A stretch of 6,607 nt of DNA from Lachnospiraceae bacterium UBA3785 (GTDB taxonomy: Bacteria; Bacillota; Clostridia; Lachnospirales; Lachnospiraceae), in NCBI GenBank assembly GCA_002369495.1, contig DFFD01000011.1, positions 1-6,607 on the forward strand. The letters run 5' to 3'. The stretch's first letter is position 1. Every line of letters begins with the position of its first letter. The position numbers and the translations under genes were made by a program. Shown one piece after another: positions 1-5,049 of this stretch. The notes below the pieces were generated by a model. It was not told the DNA's origin, did not search any database, and saw only the letters and a list, made by a program, of their open reading frames with translations.

Positions 1-1997
1 CCGTCCTCATCCTTCCAGGCGAGGTCGCCGGTGTGGTACCAGCCGTCGACTTTGACGCTGTCCGTCGCTTCCTTGTTGTTCAGGTAACCCTTGAAGAGGC
101 CGCAGGGCTCCGTGCCGGCATAGCGGATGCAGATCTCGCCGGATTCGCCGACGCCTGCCTCGTTTCCGTCCGCAGTCATCAGCATGACGGTGTACATCGG
201 GCTCGGCTTGCCCATGGAGCCCGGCTTCGGGGTCATGCCGATGAAGTTGCCGACCGTGAGAGTGGTCTCGGTCTGGCCGAAGCCCTCCATGATGGAGATG
301 CCGGTCGCCTCGCGGAAGCGGTTGAAGACTTCCGGGTTCATGGCCTCGCCGGCGATGCTGGCGTGACGGATGGAGGAGAGGTCGTATTTGGTAAGGTCCT
401 CCTTGATGAAGTAGCGGTACATCGTCGGCGGTGCGCAGAAGGTCGTGATGCGGTACTTCGCGAAGAGCGGCAGAATGTCATCCGCGTGGAAGCGGTCGAA
501 ATCGTACACGAAGGTCGCGCCGCCGTTCATCCACTGGCCGTAGAGCTTGCCCCAGAGAGCCTTGCCCCAGCCGGTGTCGGAGATTGTGAGATGCAGGCCT
601 TCCGCGTGCACGCACTGCCAGTAGCGGGCGGTCACGAAATGGCCGAGCGCGTATTTGCAGCTGTGCGTGACGGCCTTCGGGTAACCCGAGGTGCCGGAAG
701 AGAAGAGCATCAGCATCGTGTCGTTGCCGCGGATGGAGTCGCCGGTGAAGCGGTAGCGGCTGGAGTACATGTCATACTCGTCATCGAACGAGTGCCAGCC
801 TTCGCGGGTGCCTTCGGTGACGAAGAGTTCCCTGACGCTCGGGCAGGCCGGGAGCGATTTTTCAACTTCCTCCGCGCAGGCGCTGAGAGCGCAGCAGCAG
901 ACGGCCTTGACATTGGCGGTCTGGAAGCGGTACTCGAGGTCCTTCTGCTTGAGCTGGTCCGTCGCGGGGATCGCGATCGCGCCGAGCTTGTGGAGACCGA
1001 TGATGATCGGCCAGAACTCCCAGTTGCGGCGGAGGATCAGCATGACGGCGTCGCCCTTTTTGATGCCGTGGGCCTTGAAGTAGTTGGCGGCGCGGGCGCT
1101 CATTTTCTTCATCTGAAGGAACGTGAAGCGGCGCTCGACCTTGTTGCGATCGAGATGCACCATGCAGAGACGGTCCGGTTCCTTCTCGGCGATCGCGTCG
1201 ACGACGTCGAAGGCGAAGTTGAAGCGGTCTGTATTTTTAAAGGTGACCTGAAGCGGATAGCCGTCCTCGCGCTCCTTGACGGACACGAAATTCGAGACGA
1301 AGTTCGGGGCTTTGAGGGCGTCCGGGGAAGCTTCCTTTTTGATTGCGGCGGGAGCATCCTTCGAGATCAGGCGGCCTTTTTCCCATTTGAGGTCGGCGCC
1401 TTCCTCCGGAAGGACGATCGCGAGAAAGCGGACGTCCTTGCCGCCGACGGCGATGATGCCGTGGGGGTTGCCGGAATTGTAGAAAATGCTGTCGCCCGCA
1501 TGCAGGATCTCCTCATTGTCCTTGATGCGGATCTTCATGGAGCCTTCAAGGACATAGTCGAATTCCTGGCCCGGGTGGGTCACCTGTTCGATCGGCGCAT
1601 GCTGCTGTTCCTCATTGTAGTTGTAGACGACGTAGTAGGGATCCGCGATGCGATCCTTGAAGAGGTGGGCGACGTTCTTGATGACGATGCCGGGCTCCAC
1701 GCTCGTGAGCTGGCCGCCGCCGCTTCTCGTCAGGGTATAGCCGGTCAGCAGAGGGGTCTTGCCTTCAAGGAGCTCCATGATCTCCACGTTGAAGACCGAG
1801 GCGCATTTGTGGATGAAGGAGAAGGGAAGATCCGCCGTGCCGCTCTCGTAGGCGATATAGTCGGCAAGGTCGAAGCCGGTCATGTCGGCCATCTCGCTTT
1901 GGGTGTAGCCGCTGTCAAGCCTTAAGGCCATGATACGGCTGGCGACCTCCTTTTCCATCTGTACTGCCGCACTGTGCTGTACTGCATTTGCTGGCAT
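1..1997 (-). CDS. XRE-cupin-acyl-CoA synthetase fusion protein (AMP-forming), 3' end cut off by the window
   Basis: At least 665 codons are open to the window edge. Residues about 14-78 form an XRE-type helix-turn-helix (YTQSEMADMTGF at 31-42). Residues about 135-197 are a cupin: H141, E145 and G152 match motif 1, and HAGD (166-169) with P178-H179 match motif 2. After a linker (about 198-255) comes an ANL-superfamily AMP-binding domain: P-loop SSGTSGYPK (433-441), MEGFGQTE (570-577) and YHTGDLA (654-660, adenylate-binding D658). The SDTGWGK/ALWGKLYGQW stretch resembles medium-chain (ACSM-like) acyl-CoA synthetases. Expected reaction: carboxylate + ATP + CoA to acyl-CoA + AMP + PPi, in the cytoplasm; the substrate is not readable from sequence. 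The C-terminal lid domain, probably 120-140 residues with the catalytic Lys, lies outside the window. I chose ATG 1997 because AGGAGG (2007-2012) sits 9 nt before it; ATG 2003 is only 3 nt away. The gene follows a T-box leader. Domain identities are near certain; that it regulates transcription is inference. Confidence 0.93.
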   Translation of the reverse strand, partial: MPANAVQHSAAVQMEKEVASRIMALRLDSGYTQSEMADMTGFDLADYIAYESGTADLPFSFIHKCASVFNVEIMELLEGKTPLLTGYTLTRSGGGQLTSVEPGIVIKNVAHLFKDRIADPYYVVYNYNEEQQHAPIEQVTHPGQEFDYVLEGSMKIRIKDNEEILHAGDSIFYNSGNPHGIIAVGGKDVRFLAIVLPEEGADLKWEKGRLISKDAPAAIKKEASPDALKAPNFVSNFVSVKEREDGYPLQVTFKNTDRFNFAFDVVDAIAEKEPDRLCMVHLDRNKVERRFTFLQMKKMSARAANYFKAHGIKKGDAVMLILRRNWEFWPIIIGLHKLGAIAIPATDQLKQKDLEYRFQTANVKAVCCCALSACAEEVEKSLPACPSVRELFVTEGTREGWHSFDDEYDMYSSRYRFTGDSIRGNDTMLMLFSSGTSGYPKAVTHSCKYALGHFVTARYWQCVHAEGLHLTISDTGWGKALWGKLYGQWMNGGATFVYDFDRFHADDILPLFAKYRITTFCAPPTMYRYFIKEDLTKYDLSSIRHASIAGEAMNPEVFNRFREATGISIMEGFGQTETTLTVGNFIGMTPKPGSMGKPSPMYTVMLMTADGNEAGVGESGEICIRYAGTEPCGLFKGYLNNKEATDSVKVDGWYHTGDLAWKDED

Positions 1998-2006
1998 TGT
2001 CATTAA

Positions 2007-2012
2007 CCTCCT
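2007..2012 (-). promoter_or_regulatory. Strong ribosome binding site (AGGAGG) of the fusion gene
   Basis: On the minus strand AGGAGGT precedes two in-frame ATG codons separated by one ACA codon. The spacing is 3 nt to ATG 2003 and 9 nt to ATG 1997, which favours the second. The site lies just downstream of the T-box terminator, so it is only transcribed when the leader reads through. Confidence 0.85.
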
Positions 2013-2030
2013 GAAATTCATTTTATCATA

Positions 2031-2066
2031 ATAAAAAGCCCATCCCAAAGAAGCTTTGAGACGGGC
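2031..2066 (-). terminator. T-box regulated intrinsic terminator
   Basis: On the minus strand a 13-bp stem with two G-U pairs (5' arm 2054-2066, 3' arm 2038-2050) closes a 3-nt loop and is followed by TTTTTATT. ATAATA/TATTAT (2071-2076 with 2028-2033) could extend the base across an internal loop. The CTCAAA part of the 5' arm is taken by the antiterminator when uncharged tRNA binds, so this is a conditional terminator in front of the fusion gene. Confidence 0.93.
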
Positions 2067-2334
2067 TGACTATTATCAACTCGCGGTACCACTCAAATTG
2101 CGCTATAAAAGCGCCTCTTAAGACTCCACCAAGTCTTTGGCACTGACGCGGCCTTCACGGGAGAACCTAACGGCCTGGCCGCTCAGCGCTCCGACTCGGA
2201 AGTGATAGATCATTGGGAGGTCCTTCTTTCCGCTCTCAGCAGGTGCGGAATCTCTGTGCTCCGGATGGTTCCCGATCGTCTTCGTCACAGTCTTTATCCC
2301 TCGAAGAGGGAGAATGGGTATTCGGTTTTTATTT
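2031..2334 (-). promoter_or_regulatory. T-box riboswitch leader, predicted isoleucine-specific (tRNA-Ile)
   Basis: The hallmark T-box core TGAGTGGTACCGCG lies at 2082-2095 on the minus strand. Stem I: basal GACT/AGTC, a GA-rich kink-turn-like bulge (GTGAC opposite CGAG), GAAG/CTTC helix, specifier loop, GATC/GATC then GGGA/TCCC, a CAGAGA bulge and a TTCCGC/GCGGAA apical helix. The specifier loop is TATCA; laid over the B. subtilis glyQS leader (specifier, A, then TTC and GAG), the triplet is ATC at 2204-2206, an Ile codon. A GCGGCC/GGCCGC stem II-like hairpin, an AAGACT/AGTCTT hairpin and a GCGC/GCGC stem III follow. Antiterminator: TTTGAG (2092-2097) pairs with CTCAAA (2055-2060), leaving the bulge TGGTACC; TGGT (2088-2091) would pair with an ACCA tRNA end, as expected for tRNA-Ile. 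The antiterminator 3' arm is also the terminator 5' arm, so the two folds exclude each other. A small hairpin (2298-2310) precedes stem I. T-box identity is very secure, Ile specificity good. Confidence 0.95.
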
Positions 2335-2340
2335 TCAGCA

Positions 2341-2369
2341 ATTCTAGCAGAAAAAAATGAACGTGTCAA
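2341..2369 (-). promoter_or_regulatory. Sigma-A promoter of the T-box leader and fusion gene
   Basis: On the minus strand a perfect -35 TTGACA (2364-2369) is followed after exactly 17 bp by -10 TAGAAT (2341-2346, five of six consensus bases). The predicted start of transcription is near 2334, which places the complete T-box in the transcript. It is strong by consensus, as expected when control acts through attenuation. Confidence 0.88.
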
Positions 2370-2381
2370 GAGAAAGTATAC

Positions 2382-2410
2382 ATAATTCGAACGATTATTG
2401 ACAATTCGAA
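2382..2410. repeat. Repeated AATTCGAA motif and small inverted repeat between the divergent promoters
   Basis: AATTCGAA occurs twice (2384-2391 and 2403-2410), 19 bp apart. ATAAT and ATTAT form an inverted repeat with a 7-bp spacer at 2382-2398. The second copy lies in the -35/-10 spacer of the plus-strand promoter. This could be an operator, for example for the XRE domain encoded next door, but the motif is short and AT-rich, so chance is a real alternative. Confidence 0.3.
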
Positions 2411-2426
2411 AATCCTGTCGGATAAT
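2398..2426 (+). promoter_or_regulatory. Sigma-A promoter of the P-loop ATPase gene
   Basis: A perfect -35 TTGACA (2398-2403), a 17-bp spacer and -10 GATAAT (2421-2426) give a predicted start near 2433, a 22-nt leader before ATG 2455. The TTG at 2398 and the ATG at 2425, possible starts of the longest open frame, lie inside the promoter and so would not be in the mRNA. The promoter is back to back with the T-box promoter; the two -35 boxes are 28 bp apart. Confidence 0.85.
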
Positions 2427-2454
2427 GGGCAAAAAGAAGCGGAGGCGGAGGAAG

Positions 2455-3177
2455 ATGGATGCATTTTTAAAGGAAATGGCGGAAGGACCGCGGATCATCA
2501 TCGTGACAGGGCATTTCGGAAGCGGAAAGACGGAGTTTTCGGTCTCTCTGGCGGCAGCGCTCGCGAAAATGAAGACAGAAGGAGCCTTGGCCGACTCGCT
2601 CGCGCTCTGCGATCTCGATGTGGAAAATCCCTACTTCCGCAGCCGCGAGCTGACGGAGGAGTTCGCCGGGATGGGTATCCGCGTCTACTCGGACCCCTAC
2701 CAGGGGAGAAACGGGTCGGAGCTCCAGACCCTTGACCCGGCGATCCTGGCCCCGGTGGAGGACAAAAGCTGCCGCGTTATCATGGACACCGGCGGAAATG
2801 CGACCGGCGCGATGATCCTGAACCAGTTCCGCCGGCACTACGGCGAGGAGTACAGGATGCTCTACGTCGTGAATATGTACCGGCCGGGGACGGACACGGT
2901 CGACAAGATCGCCGCGGAGATCGCGGAAATCGAGCGGACGACCGCGCTTCACGTGACGGGGCTGGTTTCGAACGCCCATTTCATCTGGGATACGACGGAG
3001 GCAGATGTGCTGGAGGGGCTCGCGTTTGCGAGGGAGGCAGGCGCAAGGACCGGCCTGCCGGTGGTCTGCGCCTGCGCGAACGAGAGGCTCGCGGGGAAAA
3101 TAAAAACCGACGGGGAGACGCCGGTCTTTCCCGTCGGGATGTATATGAGGAAGAGTTACCTGGATAAAAAAGTGTGA
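2455..3177 (+). CDS. P-loop NTPase, MinD/CobQ/ParA-like, function unknown (240 aa)
   Basis: The protein begins MDAFLKEMAEGP and shows a Walker A motif GHFGSGKT at residues 19-26, a SIMIBI-like LCDLDVENPYF segment at 51-61 (the place where MinD/ParA-type proteins carry a conserved Asp), and a Walker B-like VIMDTGGN at 108-115. No signal peptide or membrane segment is visible, so it is a soluble cytoplasmic ATPase. I recognise the general family (small single-domain ATP-binding proteins in Clostridia) but no specific job. ATG 2455 was chosen because GGAGGCGGAGGA lies directly upstream, with one GGAGG 9 nt before the start, and because upstream starts fall within the promoter. It has its own promoter, is divergent from the T-box-controlled synthetase, and ends just before a repeat array facing coaBC. 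Proximity to the synthetase suggests, weakly, a shared process such as maturation or regulation of a partner enzyme. Confidence 0.9.
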   Translation: MDAFLKEMAEGPRIIIVTGHFGSGKTEFSVSLAAALAKMKTEGALADSLALCDLDVENPYFRSRELTEEFAGMGIRVYSDPYQGRNGSELQTLDPAILAPVEDKSCRVIMDTGGNATGAMILNQFRRHYGEEYRMLYVVNMYRPGTDTVDKIAAEIAEIERTTALHVTGLVSNAHFIWDTTEADVLEGLAFAREAGARTGLPVVCACANERLAGKIKTDGETPVFPVGMYMRKSYLDKKV

Positions 3178-3181
3178 GGGG

Positions 3182-3369
3182 ACTTCGGGGACGGTTCCTA
3201 CTTCGGGGACGGTTCTTACTTCGGGGACGGTTCCCCAGGGACGGTTCTCGGAATAAACGATTCTCCTTCGGGAATCGTTTATTCCAGGAACCGTCCCCCA
3301 GGAACCGTCCCTGCGCTTTTTGGGAACCGTCCCCCAGGAACCGTCCCTGCGCTTTTTGGGAACCGTCCC
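3182..3369. repeat. REP-like palindromic repeat array between convergent genes
   Basis: Four copies of GGGACGGTTC (starting 3188, 3206, 3224, 3238) are followed by five copies of its reverse complement GAACCGTCCC (starting 3288, 3302, 3324, 3338, 3360). The first three lie in an exact 18-bp tandem period (ACTTCGGGGACGGTTCCT type, 3182-3235). The right half repeats with a 36-bp period that includes TGCGCTTTTTGG. The two halves are mirror images around a central hairpin, so the whole 188 bp can fold on either strand. It fills the gap between the ATPase stop (3177) and the coaBC stop (3378). No coding function is likely; plausible roles are bidirectional termination, mRNA end protection, or a mobile REP-type element. 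Confidence 0.93.
3238..3297. terminator. Central long hairpin of the repeat array, possible bidirectional terminator
   Basis: A 14-bp perfect stem (3250-3263 with 3272-3285) encloses an 8-nt loop containing TTCG. Outward of a 2-nt internal mismatch it continues for 10 bp through the flanking GGGACGGTTC/GAACCGTCCC pair (3238-3247 with 3288-3297). This gives about 24 paired bases in 60 nt. There is no clean U-run directly after it on either strand, so intrinsic termination is plausible from position and stability but not shown; the T5 runs in the right half are offset from the stem. Confidence 0.55.
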
Positions 3370-3377
3370 TGCGGTTT

Positions 3378-4577
3378 TCAGGCGCGTCTCGCGAGGATCG
3401 CGTCGAGCAGCTCCCCGGCCGCGTCGTCCTTCGACATGAGGGGAAGCTCGCGGACGGAATCCTCCGTGATCAGGGTGAGGACGTTGGTGGAGACGCCGAA
3501 CCCGGCACCCTCGACCTTGACATTGTTGGCCGCGATCATATCGAGGCCTTTTTTTGTGAGTTTCGCCCGGGAGTTCTCGAGCATGTCCCGGGTCTCCATC
3601 GAGAAGCCGCACAGGAAGAGCCCCGGGTGGCGGTTCTTCCCGCACCAGCCGATGATGTCGTCGGTGCGCTCGAGCGGGATCGAGAGATCGGAATCCTTCT
3701 TCTTGATCTTGTCCTCCGCGACGGAGGCAGGCCGGTAGTCCGCGACCGCGGCGGCTTTGATCAGGATATCAGTCGCGGGAAGGGCTTTCTTCACGGCGTT
3801 GAACATATCGAGGGCGGAGGTCACCGGGACGATGCGCACGAACGGAACCGGAGGAAGCGCGTTCGGGCCGGCGATCAGCGTCACGTCGGCGCCGCGGAGC
3901 ATGGCGCGTCGGGCGATGGCGTAGCCCATTTTTCCGGAGCTTCTGTTCGTGAGATAGCGGACCGGGTCGAGCGCTTCCTGTGTCGGCCCCGCGGTCACGG
4001 TGATCCTGAGACCCTCAAGATCGTGCGGAAAAGCGAGCTCGCGCATGATGTGGTCCATGAGGACTTCAGTCTCGGGGAGCTTGCCGCGGCCGGTGTCCCG
4101 GCAGGCCAGAAGACCTTCCGCGGGCTCGATGATGCCGAATCCGTAGTGTTTTAATGTTTCGATGTTGTCCGCCGTGATCGGATTGTCCAGCATCGCCGTG
4201 TTCATCGACGGCGCGACCAGCTTTCTGCATCTGGCAGCCAGCACGACGGTCGTCAGCATATCGTCCGCGATCCCGTGGGCAAGTTTCGCGATGACGTCGG
4301 CGGAAGCCGGGGCGATCAGGATGAGGTCCGCGGCCTTGGCGATCTCGATGTGGGAGACCTCGAAGCGGAAATCCCGGTCGAAGGTGTCGATAAAGCATTT
4401 ATGCCCGGTCAGCGTCTCGAAGGTGATCGGGGTGATGAAGTTGGCGGCATTTTTCGTCATGATGACGTGGACGTCGGCGCCGCATTTTTTGAGGGCGCTG
4501 GCGGTGTTAGCCATTTTATAGGCTGCGATACCGCCGGTGACGCCGAGGACGACGCATTTTCCGGTTAAATTTTCCAT
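3378..4577 (-). CDS. coaBC: Bifunctional phosphopantothenoylcysteine decarboxylase / phosphopantothenate-cysteine ligase
   Basis: Two consecutive steps of coenzyme A synthesis: CoaB joins 4'-phosphopantothenate to cysteine using CTP, and CoaC decarboxylates the product with FMN. The 399-aa length is normal. The CoaC flavoprotein domain (about 1-180) starts KCVVLGVTGGIAAYK and shows catalytic H76 in SHIEIA, PSMNTAM (123-129, N126) and the flap cysteine C159 in LLACRDTGRG; these match H75, N125 and C158 of E. coli within one residue. The CoaB domain (about 190-399) shows TAGPTQE, N211 in NRSSGKMG, AAAVADYRP (275-283), K290 and the NNVKVEGAGFGVSTN segment. ATG 4577 was chosen because it starts the conserved core and has AGGAA about 6 nt upstream; the frame stays open to ATG 4673, but that region contains the promoter. 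The residue after the flap Cys is Arg where Gly is common. The gene is transcribed alone here, convergent with the ATPase gene. Confidence 0.97.
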   Translation of the reverse strand: MENLTGKCVVLGVTGGIAAYKMANTASALKKCGADVHVIMTKNAANFITPITFETLTGHKCFIDTFDRDFRFEVSHIEIAKAADLILIAPASADVIAKLAHGIADDMLTTVVLAARCRKLVAPSMNTAMLDNPITADNIETLKHYGFGIIEPAEGLLACRDTGRGKLPETEVLMDHIMRELAFPHDLEGLRITVTAGPTQEALDPVRYLTNRSSGKMGYAIARRAMLRGADVTLIAGPNALPPVPFVRIVPVTSALDMFNAVKKALPATDILIKAAAVADYRPASVAEDKIKKKDSDLSIPLERTDDIIGWCGKNRHPGLFLCGFSMETRDMLENSRAKLTKKGLDMIAANNVKVEGAGFGVSTNVLTLITEDSVRELPLMSKDDAAGELLDAILARRA

Positions 4578-4602
4578 ATCTGTTTCCTGCCTTGTGAAAA
4601 AA

Positions 4603-4611
4603 TGGTATAAT
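4603..4611 (+). promoter_or_regulatory. Extended -10 promoter for the zf-HC2/polA operon
   Basis: TGG followed by perfect TATAAT (4606-4611) is an extended -10 element. The -35 region at the 17-bp spacing (4583-4588, TTTCCT) is poor, which is typical of extended -10 promoters. The predicted start is near 4618, giving a leader of about 45 nt before ATG 4663. It faces the coaBC promoter head-on. Confidence 0.7.
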
Positions 4612-4623
4612 CGCTCTGTATCG

Positions 4624-4652
4624 AGTATAACAAGCCGAAAATATTTTTTCAA
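4624..4652 (-). promoter_or_regulatory. Sigma-A promoter of coaBC
   Basis: On the minus strand -35 TTGAAA (4647-4652), a 17-bp spacer and -10 TATACT (4624-4629) predict a start near 4617, leaving a 40-nt leader before ATG 4577. Each box matches consensus at five of six positions. It lies within the leader of the opposing zf-HC2 transcript. Confidence 0.8.
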
Positions 4653-4662
4653 GAGAGAAGAC

Positions 4663-5049
4663 ATGGACTGCAAAGAAGCAAAGAGCCTCGTAAATGACTA
4701 TCTGTCCGGGAACATGGACGATCCGACCTGCCAGGCTTTCATCGGGCACGTGAAAGGCTGTCCCTCCTGCTACGAGGAACTTGAGACTTACTACACGATC
4801 GACCGGGTGCTTTCCTACCTGGAGGACGGCGGGGACAATGAATCCCAGTCCTACAATATGAGAAAACTCCTGACGGACGATCTTAAGAAAAATGAAAAGC
4901 GTATCCGGCGTACCCGCCGAGAGTACAGGATCTTCTCAGCCGCCATTATCGCGGCGGAAGGCGCGCTCATCTTCACGGCGCTTCTGCGCTTTGTGCCGGA
5001 TCTCTATGATCTTGTATCCGGCGGAATTCGATGGTTTGGAGGCATGTAA
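4663..5049 (+). CDS. Small zf-HC2 (anti-sigma-like) zinc-finger membrane protein, 128 aa
   Basis: The N-terminal part carries the zinc-binding anti-sigma signature H29-x3-C33-x2-C36, with C3 as the probable fourth ligand, as in zf-HC2 domains. A basic stretch (residues 75-89, KKNEKRIRRTRREYR) leads into one hydrophobic segment (about 90-111), and a short tail ends WFGGM. The predicted layout is a cytoplasmic zinc finger anchored by a single membrane segment. Known zf-HC2 proteins mostly hold ECF sigma factors inactive, but no sigma factor gene is next to it here, so its partner is unknown and it may not be an anti-sigma factor. The ribosome binding site (AGAGAGAAG) is weak. The stop overlaps the polA start by one base (TAATG), and the polA ribosome binding site lies within its last codons, so the two genes are co-transcribed and translationally coupled. 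ATG 4663 starts exactly at the conserved domain; longer frames upstream run through the promoter. Confidence 0.88.
   Translation: MDCKEAKSLVNDYLSGNMDDPTCQAFIGHVKGCPSCYEELETYYTIDRVLSYLEDGGDNESQSYNMRKLLTDDLKKNEKRIRRTRREYRIFSAAIIAAEGALIFTALLRFVPDLYDLVSGGIRWFGGM

Noticed and set aside
33..1925. 630-codon open frame on the plus strand
   Set aside because: It is the antisense shadow of the GC-rich synthetase gene; the minus-strand frame carries complete HTH, cupin and AMP-binding motifs, while this translation has no recognisable domain and no ribosome binding site.
2203..2207. Tyr (TAT) or Ser (TCA) reading of the specifier loop, or Leu (CTA) one base further
   Set aside because: Aligning the CTTC helix and GAG with the glyQS leader places the specifier directly before the conserved A, giving ATC. 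The TGGT bulge fits Ile but does not by itself exclude others with discriminator A.
2118..2501. 127-codon minus-strand frame across the intergenic region
   Set aside because: It overlaps the T-box leader, both promoters and the start of the ATPase gene; structured RNA explains the region better.
3182..3369. CRISPR array
   Set aside because: Units are short, occur in both orientations, and the sequence between them is itself repeated rather than unique spacers; no cas genes are present.
2467..3645. 392-codon minus-strand frame
   Set aside because: It is antisense to the ATPase, runs through the palindromic array (giving repeated GTVP-type peptides) and into the coaBC 3' end; no domain or ribosome binding site.
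3174..4154. 326-codon plus-strand frame starting in the repeat array
   Set aside because: The N-terminus is translated repeat and the rest is antisense to coaBC, whose catalytic residues are all in place.
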